Part shown: piece by piece, positions 1-7,780 of the stretch | How the letters are laid out: every line of letters begins with the position of its first letter | Numbering within the stretch: position 1 is the first letter of the stretch | From: a virus | IMG/VR virus record: IMGVR_UViG_3300048809_000043 | Location: 1-64,000 of that record | Length of the DNA stretch: 64,000 nt | Reading direction: 5' to 3' (one strand) | The notes under the pieces: generated by a model | What the model saw: only the letters and a program-made list of their open reading frames with translations | Databases searched by the model: none | Told to the model about the DNA's origin: nothing | Position numbers and translations under genes: made by a program

Positions 1-2
1 CC

Positions 3-1925
3 GGAAATCCAATTATGTCAGATGCCCAATATGATACCTTAGAGGGTCAACTTTCGGCTATTGTGACAAAAAATCCACAGTATTCAAATATTGCTACAAC
101 TTTACTGCGAGTCGGGGTTGAAGCTAATTCTGTATTGCGTATTCCTCATGCAAAACCCATGTTGTCAATTGAGAATTACTACACAGAAGAATCTTTTGTC
201 AAAGCTATTCAAAACTATGGTGCAATTGTATTGGTTGAACCAAAGCGAGATGGATGCAGTTGCGAACTCACTTATATTGATGGTAAATTGCTACGCGCTG
301 TATCTCGTGGAGATGGAAATTCAGGCGAAGACCAAACCGCCCAAGTTAAAGTTTGTAAAAAAATCCCGCAAAAAATTAAAACTCACATTCATGATTTGCG
401 CATTCGTGGCGAGATAGTAATGTGTAATTCGGAATTAACACGCATCAATTCGCTCGTTAGTGAAAAAACATATGCCAATTCTCGGAATTTAGTAGCAGGA
501 ACTTTAAAACAGAAAGACTTGACAATTGTAAAGTCTCGCGAAATTTCTTTAATTCCTTGGGATGTATATTCACCAGAAGAAGATAATTTATTACCAGATA
601 GCGCATATGATAGAATGCAATTGGTGTCTACCTTTGGATTCTCGCAATATGAAGGTGAAAAAATTCATCGTCAAAATAGTGTAGATATTATTCAGTCACT
701 CCATAAAATTTTGGCGCAAAACGAATTGTCTGATATTACTGCTGATGGAGTTGTAGTTAAGACTGATAGTTATCGTTTACGTGAAAAACTTGGAGTAGGA
801 ACAAAATTCAGTAAATTTCAGCATTGCTTCAAGCCTCAGAATATGGTTGCGACTACAACGTTGCTTGGAATTGAATATGGTCTTGGTCGCACTGGTAAGG
901 TAACGCCTGTTGCCTTGCTCAAGCCTGTTGATCTTGGTGGTGCAATGATTGGACGCGCTTCAGTTTGCAATGAAACCTACATGGAAACACTTGATCTAAC
1001 AATCGGCTGCGAAGTTGAATTGGTTCGCTCTGGTGACGTGATTCCTTATATCGTCAAGGTGACGAAAAAGGGAACAAAGAAATTTGTTTTCCCGACTCAT
1101 TGCCCATCTTGCAAATCGCTTCTGGCATTTGACCCTACATCTGAAATCGTTCAGCGTATGTGCGTAAACAGCAATTGTGCTGGTAAGGCCGCTGAACAGT
1201 TTGCTTATGTTGGCAAGCGTGAGACTTTGGAAATCGACAATCTTGGTGATTCAATGGCTGCTGAACTTGTAGCACAGAAGATTACCACTCTTGCTGGATT
1301 GTTTACATTCGGCAATGACATTGCTAAGATGCCAAAACTTTTGGAATCAATGTTTTCATTCCGTTCCAATGTCAACACACTAAAGATGGTAAAGAGTCTT
1401 GAAACAGCAAAGACTGCCACTTGGGATAGATGGATTGCCGCCCTTGGAATTTCTTTTATAGGTCATAGTTTGGGTAAAGAAATTTCAAAAGCTTTGAAGT
1501 TGACTTCGGATGATATGAAGAATCTGCCAACTCTTTTACTTAAACTTCCTGCTTTGAATCTTGATAAATTAGGAGCAGTAAAAACTGCCTCAATCGTTGA
1601 CTGGGCAAAAGATAAGAACAATATTCAATTTTGCGCTCGGTTGTATAATGCTGGCGTTCGTCCAGCATCATTAGTAACTAAAGTAGTTGGAGGAAAGATG
1701 AAACTTAGTAGAACGAAATTTGTAATGACGGGCGAGTTAAAAATGGGTACTCGTAAAGTAGTGGCCGCTCAATTGGAAGCACTTGGAGCGGAAGAACTTT
1801 CGGCTGTATCATCGGCTTGTAATCTTCTGATTGTTGGTGAAAATCCAGGATCAAAACTTGCCAAAGCACAAGCGAAAGGCATCAAGATTGTTGATGAAAA
1901 TTGGGTTAAGGAACAACTTGGATAG
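3..1925 (+). CDS. ligA: NAD-dependent DNA ligase (5' end outside window)
   Basis: Seals nicks in duplex DNA using NAD+ during phage replication and repair. Numbering from the ATG at 15, the adenylation motif KRDG is at residues 77-80 (K77 nucleophile), a four-cysteine zinc site begins near residue 363 (CPSC, then CVNSNC), helix-hairpin-helix segments follow, and a BRCT domain fills about 565-636. The ATG at 15 is probably not the start: the codons before it read G-N-P-I and continue into SDAQYD, the family signature after the Ia domain, so the N-terminus lies upstream of the window. The end is odd: a second copy of the BRCT tail lies about 310 bp downstream. Confidence 0.93.
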   Translation, partial: GNPIMSDAQYDTLEGQLSAIVTKNPQYSNIATTLLRVGVEANSVLRIPHAKPMLSIENYYTEESFVKAIQNYGAIVLVEPKRDGCSCELTYIDGKLLRAVSRGDGNSGEDQTAQVKVCKKIPQKIKTHIHDLRIRGEIVMCNSELTRINSLVSEKTYANSRNLVAGTLKQKDLTIVKSREISLIPWDVYSPEEDNLLPDSAYDRMQLVSTFGFSQYEGEKIHRQNSVDIIQSLHKILAQNELSDITADGVVVKTDSYRLREKLGVGTKFSKFQHCFKPQNMVATTTLLGIEYGLGRTGKVTPVALLKPVDLGGAMIGRASVCNETYMETLDLTIGCEVELVRSGDVIPYIVKVTKKGTKKFVFPTHCPSCKSLLAFDPTSEIVQRMCVNSNCAGKAAEQFAYVGKRETLEIDNLGDSMAAELVAQKITTLAGLFTFGNDIAKMPKLLESMFSFRSNVNTLKMVKSLETAKTATWDRWIAALGISFIGHSLGKEISKALKLTSDDMKNLPTLLLKLPALNLDKLGAVKTASIVDWAKDKNNIQFCARLYNAGVRPASLVTKVVGGKMKLSRTKFVMTGELKMGTRKVVAAQLEALGAEELSAVSSACNLLIVGENPGSKLAKAQAKGIKIVDENWVKEQLG

Positions 1926-1939
1926 TTAGTAACTTTTGA

Positions 1940-2236
1940 ACTGGAAACGATCTGATTGTTAAATGTAATACGGTTATTAAGTCTCTCAACACCGATAATG
2001 ATCTTGTTGTTAATTCCAAGCAAGATGCATATGCCAGTGGATTATGCGAAGGAATAGTTATAGCCACTGCCTCAACTATAACTCTTGGTGAAGCTTGGAA
2101 TACACAACAGATGCCCACTAATATTCAAATGGTTCGGGTAGTAGTCAAATATCTCGATGATAATCCAGAGAAGTTGAATTTAGGGGCAGGATTTTTGATT
2201 CGCACTGCTCTAATCAAGGCATTTCCAAAAAAGTAA
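1940..2236 (+). pseudogene. Decayed Rap1a/Tai-like protein gene
   Basis: The frame reads TGNDLIVKC, then YASGLCEGIV, VVKYLDDNPEKLN and ALIKAFPKK, the order seen in Rap1a-type immunity proteins (TGNxL..C, C.GYI.G, YL..HPE, AL..AFPC). There is no start codon or signal peptide, and a TGA at 1937-1939 lies in frame just before TGNDL. The frame ends with TAA at 2234. It sits between the functional ligase end and a second copy of the ligase tail, so it looks like inserted and decaying DNA. The family call rests on motif order only. Confidence 0.55.
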
Positions 2237-2290
2237 CAGGCCATAAAGATCGTTGACGAAAAGTGGGTGGAAAAAGTTCTCGGTTTGTAA
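2237..2290 (+). pseudogene. Second copy of the ligase BRCT C-terminal tail
   Basis: Translates as QAIKIVDEKWVEKVLGL-stop, matching the ligase end QAKGIKIVDENWVKEQLG at 1869-1922. The DNA is about three-quarters identical over 45 nt, so the copies are diverged. Its stop overlaps the next start (TAATG), the coupling expected between an intact ligase gene and the membrane protein at 2290. This suggests the original ligase ended here and that the upstream insert brought a replacement tail. Confidence 0.75.
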
Positions 2291-2406
2291 TGTCAGATGT
2301 TCATACAAAACGCGGTGATACAGTTTTCAAAGTATTGTTTGACGTATTGGTAGTTGTAGGCATAATACTGTTTACCATGTTTGCATATGTCGGCATTGTG
2401 CGATGA
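2290..2406 (+). CDS. Small membrane protein
   Basis: 38 codons, with one hydrophobic segment (VLFDVLVVVGIILFTMFAYV) after a short charged N-terminus. The start overlaps the stop of the ligase-tail copy (TAATG), and its own stop overlaps the next start (ATGA), so translation is probably coupled on both sides. The family is not recognised. Confidence 0.5.
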   Translation: MSDVHTKRGDTVFKVLFDVLVVVGIILFTMFAYVGIVR

Positions 2407-2822
2407 AAGGTTTTATGAAGGAAATGAATAAAATTTTCGCAAAGCATGGGTCATATCTTTGCGGTTATAGCATTGATATGAATTTTACTGAAATAAGCGG
2501 AGTTTATTTCCGTAGTACACGCAGAAAGACTTATTCAACAGATAGACATAGATTGTGGGAAGGTCAGAACGGCAAATGTCATTGGTGCGACAAACAGTGT
2601 GTTTTTTATGAAACAGAAGGATCAGCGCTTTTTACCGTGGATCATGTAATTCCGTTGTCTAATAAAGGGACAAATCATTGGATGAACCTTGTCGGAAGTT
2701 GCTACCACTGTAACCATAAACGAAATATTGAATGGCAAAATTATACAAATGTGAGTTTCAATAAACCCGAGGAGATTTATGAAATATGTAATTTTAGCAG
2801 TAATGTTGTTGTCAACAATTAG
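2403..2822 (+). CDS. HNH endonuclease
   Basis: 139 aa. The C-terminal half is a zinc-bound HNH (beta-beta-alpha metal) nuclease: CHWC, then VDHVIPLSNKGTNHWMNLVGSC and CNHKR. It cuts DNA and is probably a free-standing homing endonuclease. It starts at an ATGA overlap with the upstream membrane protein; an ATG at 2418 is an alternative. Its 3' end overlaps the next gene by 44 nt, which suggests late insertion or extension of the reading frame. Confidence 0.82.
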   Translation: MKGFMKEMNKIFAKHGSYLCGYSIDMNFTEISGVYFRSTRRKTYSTDRHRLWEGQNGKCHWCDKQCVFYETEGSALFTVDHVIPLSNKGTNHWMNLVGSCYHCNHKRNIEWQNYTNVSFNKPEEIYEICNFSSNVVVNN

Positions 2823-3297
2823 CGTTTTTTCTCAAGATGAAAAAGATACAATTCCCCCACCCCCATCACAAGCAGAGATGAAGGAATTAGTAAACAAATT
2901 TGCTCAAGATGTAGTAGCATATGATAAAGTTGTCAAACTATCTAAACCTGTGATGTCAGATGCAGTTTATCAAAAAGATGAATACGCAATCACTCTTGCT
3001 AATACTCTAATAACTAAATTGAATGAAACTAATAATATGTCGGCAGGGCAAATGGTTTTATTTTTGTCAATCATAGACGATCTAACTTTGGATTCGGCGC
3101 AAACTGCTGCTGTTGTTGAAACAGAATATATTGAACATTTGTCGCAAAGCAAATCAGACACGCCAGCTATATTTCTTGAATGGAATCAATTGTTGAATGA
3201 ATCTTCTTCATTTTATGATCTTTCAGATTTGGTTTTACATGCAACCATACGATACGTTGATGCCGAAGAATACGTATTGGTCAAACTTTTGAAATAA
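2779..3297 (+). CDS. Exported protein, unknown function
   Basis: 172 aa with a clear Sec signal peptide (MKYVILAVMLLSTISVFSQD, cleavage near residue 19), then an acidic helical protein. A strong Shine-Dalgarno (GAGGAG) lies inside the upstream HNH gene, supporting this start. It is one of several signal-peptide proteins in the window. No family recognised. Confidence 0.7.
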   Translation: MKYVILAVMLLSTISVFSQDEKDTIPPPPSQAEMKELVNKFAQDVVAYDKVVKLSKPVMSDAVYQKDEYAITLANTLITKLNETNNMSAGQMVLFLSIIDDLTLDSAQTAAVVETEYIEHLSQSKSDTPAIFLEWNQLLNESSSFYDLSDLVLHATIRYVDAEEYVLVKLLK

Positions 3298-3335
3298 CCG
3301 TCCAGCGGAGTTGCTGGAAATTATGAAAGGTAAAC

Positions 3336-3803
3336 ATGAATAAATTAATTGCTATTTTTCTTTGTATGTTGTTTCCGATTACGGCGTTTGCTGGTGATAA
3401 CAGTTTCAAGATCGCTTATGATGGTGGATCAATTTCAGGTGTTAAATCTGGAGTCGAAATGAAACTCTTCATTGAAGGCAATCAAATTCGAATCGTAAAA
3501 GGTAAGGATGATTTCGTGATAATTCCCGCAGCATCCGTGACCGAAATTAGCTATGGTCAAGATGTTCATCGGCGCGTGGGAGCAGCTATTGGTTTGGCAG
3601 TTGTCTCATTTGGTATTGGGGCATTGATGGTTTTGACCAAATCAAAGAAGCATTTTGTCGGCTTAACATGGGATGATGGGGGCAAGAAAGGCGGTATTGC
3701 GTTTCAAGCAGATAAAAACAACTATCGAGGTTTGTTGACTGGGCTGGAAGGTATTACTGGTAAAAAAGCGTTTGATTCAGACGCTATGACAGTAAAGAAC
3801 TAA
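3336..3803 (+). CDS. Exported small protein with internal hydrophobic segment
   Basis: 155 aa: a signal peptide (cleavage after ITAFA), a short beta-rich part, a hydrophobic stretch (VGAAIGLAVVSFGIGALMVL) and a C-terminal region FVGLTWDDGGKKGG, then GLLTGLEGITGKKA. It resembles hypothetical exported proteins from soil bacteria such as Acidobacteria, but this is from memory and weak. The SD AAAGG lies 7 nt before the ATG. Confidence 0.68.
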   Translation: MNKLIAIFLCMLFPITAFAGDNSFKIAYDGGSISGVKSGVEMKLFIEGNQIRIVKGKDDFVIIPAASVTEISYGQDVHRRVGAAIGLAVVSFGIGALMVLTKSKKHFVGLTWDDGGKKGGIAFQADKNNYRGLLTGLEGITGKKAFDSDAMTVKN

Positions 3804-3856
3804 TAGGGAAATTAATGACACCCATGAATTGGCATTTCTAACTTACTGATTCTAAA

Positions 3857-3885
3857 GGGGCAAAATCTCGGTTTTGCCTCTATTT
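3857..3885 (+). terminator. Terminator-like hairpin
   Basis: GGCAAAA (3859-3865) pairs with TTTTGCC (3872-3878) over a 6-nt loop, followed by CTCTATTT. An almost identical hairpin lies at 51385-51408 in another intergenic region. Confidence 0.55.
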
Positions 3886-3964
3886 AGCGTTCTAAGGGGT
3901 CTGGACGTGTCCTAGCATGGTTTCGACTTGAAAACGCTCTAAAAGGGCATTCTGAGCCTTAAAA

Positions 3965-3994
3965 TGCAAGAAAAATTACCACATTTTTCTTGCA
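3965..3994. repeat. Perfect 11-bp inverted repeat
   Basis: TGCAAGAAAAA (3965-3975) and TTTTTCTTGCA (3984-3994) with an 8-nt loop, just upstream of the promoter at 4012. It could be a terminator for upstream transcription or a protein-binding site. Confidence 0.6.
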
Positions 3995-4011
3995 AATAAG
4001 TCGAATTTTGG

Positions 4012-4040
4012 TTGACTTTTGCCTGTGAATTTGGTATACT
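4012..4040 (+). promoter_or_regulatory. sigma70-like promoter
   Basis: TTGACT, 17 nt, TATACT, inside the recurring block TTTGGTATACTATATTTG. It precedes the gene at 4067, with a GAGAGG SD between. Confidence 0.85.
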
Positions 4041-4066
4041 ATATTTGTAGTTGAGAGGATAAACCC

Positions 4067-4351
4067 ATGATTCAAAAAGGCGACATTGTAAAAATCGGGG
4101 TTGGCAGAGCAGACGTTCCTACGGAATCCAACAAAGTTACCCCATTTACCAACAAAAAGTGGGGCAGGAATGTTTTTGCTCGTGTCCTTTCTGTGAGTGA
4201 GTACAGGAAGAAAAGAAAAGGGCCAGCGTTTACGTGCAATATTCCCAACCAATGGGGGAATTGCTTGAAGGTGGTTGGCATGGGTCGCACCGATTGCTAT
4301 CAGTTGGCGACGGATTCTGAAGTTGTAATGTTCAAATTGGAGCAAGAATGA
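4067..4351 (+). CDS. Small protein, unknown
   Basis: 94 aa, basic, with no clear domain. It begins with QKGDIVKIGVGRAD, a beta-rich opening like the small SH3-like proteins elsewhere in the window, and ends with MFKLEQE. SD GAGAGG. First gene after a strong promoter and coupled by ATGA to the tiny gene at 4348. No function assigned. Confidence 0.7.
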   Translation: MIQKGDIVKIGVGRADVPTESNKVTPFTNKKWGRNVFARVLSVSEYRKKRKGPAFTCNIPNQWGNCLKVVGMGRTDCYQLATDSEVVMFKLEQE

Positions 4352-4410
4352 TTCTCATTTTGGTTATGATTTCATTGCTCGTGGTTATTTGGTTACTCAG
4401 GGACGCATAA
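4348..4410 (+). CDS. Tiny membrane peptide
   Basis: 20 codons, almost entirely hydrophobic (ILILVMISLLVVIWLL), starting at an ATGA overlap with an SD (TTGGAGC) supplied by the end of the upstream gene. It abuts the next start directly. It may be a single-pass membrane peptide or a translational linker. Confidence 0.4.
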   Translation: MILILVMISLLVVIWLLRDA

Positions 4411-4530
4411 ATGATTGCTTTGTTGTGGATACTTTTGATATTTTTGTTTTTGTTTCATGAGAGCCGCCGTGGGCTTGGTTGCCTGTGGTGGCTGTTATTG
4501 TTGTTTTTGATTATTCATGGTTGCAGATAA
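4411..4530 (+). CDS. Small membrane protein
   Basis: 39 aa with two hydrophobic stretches (IALLWILLIFLFLF and WWLLLLFLII) around a short RRG loop. It begins immediately after the preceding stop. Single-pass or hairpin membrane topology is inferred; no family recognised. Confidence 0.4.
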   Translation: MIALLWILLIFLFLFHESRRGLGCLWWLLLLFLIIHGCR

Positions 4531-4538
4531 GGAATTGT

Positions 4539-4874
4539 ATGTTGGAATTACCGAGTATCGAAAATTTGTCTATTGGTATAGATATTCCACTTCGGAGACT
4601 TATCAAACAAGGATTGTTCGGTATTTCACGAGAATTCAAAACAGCAAAAGTTCGGCGCGAACTTCTTGTCAAAAATAATATTTGTTCTATATGCAATACT
4701 TTGATGAATGATAGTAAAGAAACGCATGTTGATCATATGTGGACGAAAAATGAAGCAACAAACGCCGTGTTTGACGGGAGTCTTGATTTGATATCGGCCT
4801 TCAATCGGCTTCAAGCACCAGAAAATTTACGAGTAGTTCATGCTTCCTGTAATTGGGGAAGGAATAAGAAATAA
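4539..4874 (+). CDS. HNH nuclease, putative homing endonuclease
   Basis: 111 aa. The C-terminal zinc-type HNH shows CSIC, then HVDHMWTK and LRVVHASCNWGRNKK. The N-terminus is basic and probably binds DNA. ATG 4539 was chosen over upstream codons because it follows the end of the membrane-protein gene with an AAGGA SD. It differs from the HNH at 2403, so the two are not a recent duplication. Confidence 0.75.
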   Translation: MLELPSIENLSIGIDIPLRRLIKQGLFGISREFKTAKVRRELLVKNNICSICNTLMNDSKETHVDHMWTKNEATNAVFDGSLDLISAFNRLQAPENLRVVHASCNWGRNKK

Positions 4875-4912
4875 TTTTGTTATAAGTTATTGATTTATAG
4901 AAAGGTAGTAAA

Positions 4913-5269
4913 ATGAAATTGTTTGCTTTAATCTCATTGAGTTTGATTCTTGGATGTGTAGGTTGTAATTTTATTTCTACAACAGACCGAGTAAATTATA
5001 CAATAATAATGTCAGATGATTGGCAAATTGGTGAAGAAAGGGCTTGTTTCTATAAGGCAAACGATTTTATAGTTGATTGTGGCTTGGGTTATCCAAATAG
5101 TTCTAAGCGCAATTTTGAAGTGCTTATTCCAAAGCGAGTAAGATATTCAACAAAAACAGCACTTTCTCGTGACATAAATAGTTTCTGGTACAATAAAGTG
5201 CCAATTTATTGCTTAAGAAATGATACAAATAAATTGTTTGCTGATTCGGCCACATTTATTTGCAAATAA
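4913..5269 (+). CDS. Putative lipoprotein
   Basis: 118 aa. The N-terminus is a hydrophobic signal with a lipobox (LGCVGC, lipidated Cys near residue 18). The mature part has several cysteines that could form disulfides outside the cytoplasm. T4-like phages use small lipoproteins for superinfection exclusion or spanins; neither can be shown here. Its stop lies at the base of a strong terminator. Confidence 0.65.
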   Translation: MKLFALISLSLILGCVGCNFISTTDRVNYTIIMSDDWQIGEERACFYKANDFIVDCGLGYPNSSKRNFEVLIPKRVRYSTKTALSRDINSFWYNKVPIYCLRNDTNKLFADSATFICK

Positions 5270-5312
5270 ATACCGCAACTTGTTGATTTTATCGACAGTT
5301 GCGGTATTTTGT
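5268..5312 (+). terminator. Rho-independent terminator
   Basis: 12-bp stem: AATACCGCAACT (5268-5279) with AGTTGCGGTATT (5297-5308), then TTG. It separates the lipoprotein gene from the restriction-modification operon. Confidence 0.8.
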
Positions 5313-5340
5313 TGACAAACTGAGTAAAGTTTGCTACAAT
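5312..5340 (+). promoter_or_regulatory. sigma70-like promoter of the R-M operon
   Basis: TTGACA, 17 nt, TACAAT. Predicted start is near 5347, just before an inverted repeat. It drives the genes at 5388 and 6698. Confidence 0.8.
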
Positions 5341-5357
5341 TAAAACATTGCATAAAT

Positions 5358-5372
5358 CCTATCAATGATAGG
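5358..5372. promoter_or_regulatory. Inverted repeat at R-M transcript start, possible operator
   Basis: CCTATC (5358-5363), AAT, GATAGG (5367-5372), between the -10 and the start codon. It may bind a repressor or form a hairpin near the SD. No C-protein gene is seen nearby. Confidence 0.45.
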
Positions 5373-5387
5373 TAGAAAGAGCCTGTG

Positions 5388-6689
5388 ATGGCGACAGTAA
5401 CAGTTCATGATGGAATATCTCGCGGTAATGTTATCCACGAGCAAACATTTACTTTACTAAAGGGTTTACACCCGACTAATAGCGGAAATACTGTTATTAC
5501 TGTGGAAGGCTTTACCTTATATGGCCGTCCAAAAGCAAATATTGAGGTAGAGTCGAGCGCAGATTTTACTGTTTATGGTGAACTTCCATTAGTAACAAAA
5601 ACACCTAAATCAAGCGTGGAGAGAACAGCGAAAAGAACAGCAAGAGCCGAAGCAAAGGAACTGGCGAAGATAAAAAAGATGGCAAGAAAAGGTGAGCAAT
5701 CTGAAAGTAACGGAACTGATTTTGAATTAGAGGTTGCAAAACGGCTTGAGGAAATTACTAAATTTCAAATTACAGGTATGACTAAAAAATTGGATTCAGC
5801 ATCAGAAAGAACGCGCATTCCTATAGATAAAGTATTGACAGATTCCCTTCGACATGTTCTTGCACAAGAAAAATTGAATTCATTTCAAAATAATATTGCT
5901 GGACGAATTAAAATGAATCCTGACTCTCAAGCGAAGATAACAGGAGATGTAAGTGATATTACTCTTATCGTAGATTCTGCTGAGATAAAGCCATCACAAC
6001 TTATAAATGTTTCATTGAAAGTAAATAATAGTGAATTCAAACATCCTTGGTATAGACCCAATACTAATATCTTGAGTATTCTAACTTCTGAGATGTGTAA
6101 TACATCTGTTGACGGAGCAAAAAAAATATCAGATGTGTTTAAGCGTATAGCCAAAAATGGTTATGATTACTGGGAAGGTGAAGGCGAAACTGGTAAAAAA
6201 GGAGATGATTGCTGCCCCATAGCAATAAAGCGCGGATATTACCAAGAGTTGCTTGATATTTTGCGAGATGAGTTGTTACCTATTCAGTGTAATGCCATCG
6301 TAATCAAATCGCTTTTTTATTATGTAATAGGGTCTAAAAGTTATTATCAATTTATCAAAACAAAAAAAGATGACATTACAATCAAGGCGTATAATATCAA
6401 TGATCCTGCATTGAAACAGGTAACAGTAAGTAACATACCTACTTCCATAAATTCTATTAAAATTGAAAATGGAACTCGTGGCGGTCGCGAATTACATATT
6501 AAATTCCCTAATGATGTTGTTTTGATAATCAGGATACACAACGATTCTGACAAAATCAAAACAACTGCAAAAACAGGTAGTGAGATTAAGGGCTTCAAAA
6601 TGGGTATAACATTGAGTGATCCTACTAATCAAATATTTACTCCTATATTGCCAACCAAGATAACAGCATCCAATTTTCAAGGAGAATAA
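5388..6689 (+). CDS. Predicted HaeIII-like restriction endonuclease with phage N-terminal module
   Basis: 433 aa. Residues 1-70 form a beta-rich module nearly the same as the N-terminus of the AAA+ ATPase at 51986 (MATVT, QTFTLLKG, ITVxG, LYGxP, GELP). A basic helical linker follows. From about residue 110 the protein looks like the HaeIII family: GDVSDI (186-191), SLK (209-211), KHP (218-220), YYVIGSKSYYQFI in the middle and IIRIHN near the end. Those acidic and Lys residues fit a PD-(D/E)XK-type site. An M.HaeIII-like methyltransferase follows 8 bp later. The start is ATG 5388, by analogy with the paralogue; GTG 5385 is less likely. The target is probably GGCC or related, but this is inference. 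Confidence 0.72.
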   Translation: MATVTVHDGISRGNVIHEQTFTLLKGLHPTNSGNTVITVEGFTLYGRPKANIEVESSADFTVYGELPLVTKTPKSSVERTAKRTARAEAKELAKIKKMARKGEQSESNGTDFELEVAKRLEEITKFQITGMTKKLDSASERTRIPIDKVLTDSLRHVLAQEKLNSFQNNIAGRIKMNPDSQAKITGDVSDITLIVDSAEIKPSQLINVSLKVNNSEFKHPWYRPNTNILSILTSEMCNTSVDGAKKISDVFKRIAKNGYDYWEGEGETGKKGDDCCPIAIKRGYYQELLDILRDELLPIQCNAIVIKSLFYYVIGSKSYYQFIKTKKDDITIKAYNINDPALKQVTVSNIPTSINSIKIENGTRGGRELHIKFPNDVVLIIRIHNDSDKIKTTAKTGSEIKGFKMGITLSDPTNQIFTPILPTKITASNFQGE

Positions 6690-6697
6690 ATAGTTTT

Positions 6698-7639
6698 ATG
6701 ACTTTACTATCATTATTTGCTGGCGCTGGTGGAATGGATTTTGGATTCCATCAAGCAGGTTTTAAAACAATTTGGGCTAACGAATTTGATAAAAATATTA
6801 GTCCTTCATATAGGAATTATTTTCCAAAAGTTAAATTTGATGGTAGATCAATTGTTGACATACCAAATGAAGATTTACCAACAAACATAACTGGAGTTAT
6901 TGGCGGCCCGCCTTGTCAATCTTGGAGTGCAGCCGGAGCAAGAAGAGGAATTGATGACAAAAGAGGAAAATTATTTTTTGAATATTTACGAGTGATTGAA
7001 CATACAAAACCATTGTTTTTTGTTGCTGAAAATGTTTCTGGTATACTTCATAAAAAGCATAGTCAAGCATTTGAGGATATAATCCACTCTTTTGAATCAT
7101 TGGACTATTCTGTAACTTGGAAACTGGTAAACGCGGCCGATTATGAAGTTCCACAAGATAGAAAACGAGTAATCATCGTTGGTTATCATAAATCTCTCAA
7201 TAAGAGTTTTGTGTTTCCGAAGCCCATTCTTTTAAAGAAATCAATGAAAGATGTAATTTTTGATTTACAAAATCAATCATTTGGTGTAAACAATCACGAA
7301 TTTAAAGAGGGTGGATTTTCATCAATATTTTTAAGTAGACAACGAGTGCGTGATTGGAATGATCAATCATTTACCATATTAGCAACAGCCAAGCATATTC
7401 CATTTCATCCATCGTCACCAAAAATGATTAAAATAAGTACAGATATTTGGAAACTTGAACAAAATAAGGAAAATGATTATCGTCGGTTAACGGTTAGAGA
7501 ATGTGCAAGAATTCAAACTTTTCCTGATGATTATAAATTTTTGTATTCAAACATAGATTATGGTTATAAAATGATAGGGAATGCAGTTCCAGTAAAATTA
7601 GCATATCATATTGCCAAAACGATTAAAAATGATTTATAA
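6698..7639 (+). CDS. DNA (cytosine-5) methyltransferase, M.HaeIII-like
   Basis: 313 aa. Transfers methyl from SAM to cytosine C5. It shows SLFAGAGGMDFGF (motif I), GGPPCQSW (IV, catalytic C73), ENV (VI, 111-113), QDRKRV (VIII), RRLTVRECARIQTFPDD (IX) and GNAVP (X). The recognition region (SRQRVRDWNDQSFTI) resembles M.HaeIII, so the target is likely GGCC or a relative. Directly downstream of the predicted endonuclease, it would protect phage DNA. Expression from the same promoter means the methylase is translated second, which is unusual without extra control. Confidence 0.93.
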   Translation: MTLLSLFAGAGGMDFGFHQAGFKTIWANEFDKNISPSYRNYFPKVKFDGRSIVDIPNEDLPTNITGVIGGPPCQSWSAAGARRGIDDKRGKLFFEYLRVIEHTKPLFFVAENVSGILHKKHSQAFEDIIHSFESLDYSVTWKLVNAADYEVPQDRKRVIIVGYHKSLNKSFVFPKPILLKKSMKDVIFDLQNQSFGVNNHEFKEGGFSSIFLSRQRVRDWNDQSFTILATAKHIPFHPSSPKMIKISTDIWKLEQNKENDYRRLTVRECARIQTFPDDYKFLYSNIDYGYKMIGNAVPVKLAYHIAKTIKNDL

Positions 7640-7780
7640 AATTCATAATCGAAAACCAGCCTAAAAAGTAAGTAATGAAAGTTCTTGTAGCTGTACCAGT
7701 AATCACAAGAATAGCAAAACAAATACAACTTCAATAATTTTCAACTGTGTCTACCGCATTAGTGTAGAAAAGGAAATAAA

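Noticed and set aside
5388-7639. GGCC avoidance supporting the R-M prediction
   Set aside because: GGCC sites remain (for example 4221 and 10847); with a phage methylase, avoidance is not expected, so it gives no evidence.
7676-7738. 20-codon frame MKVLVAVPVITRIAKQ
   Set aside because: Too short, no SD, no neighbours overlapping; may be a gene remnant but cannot be supported.
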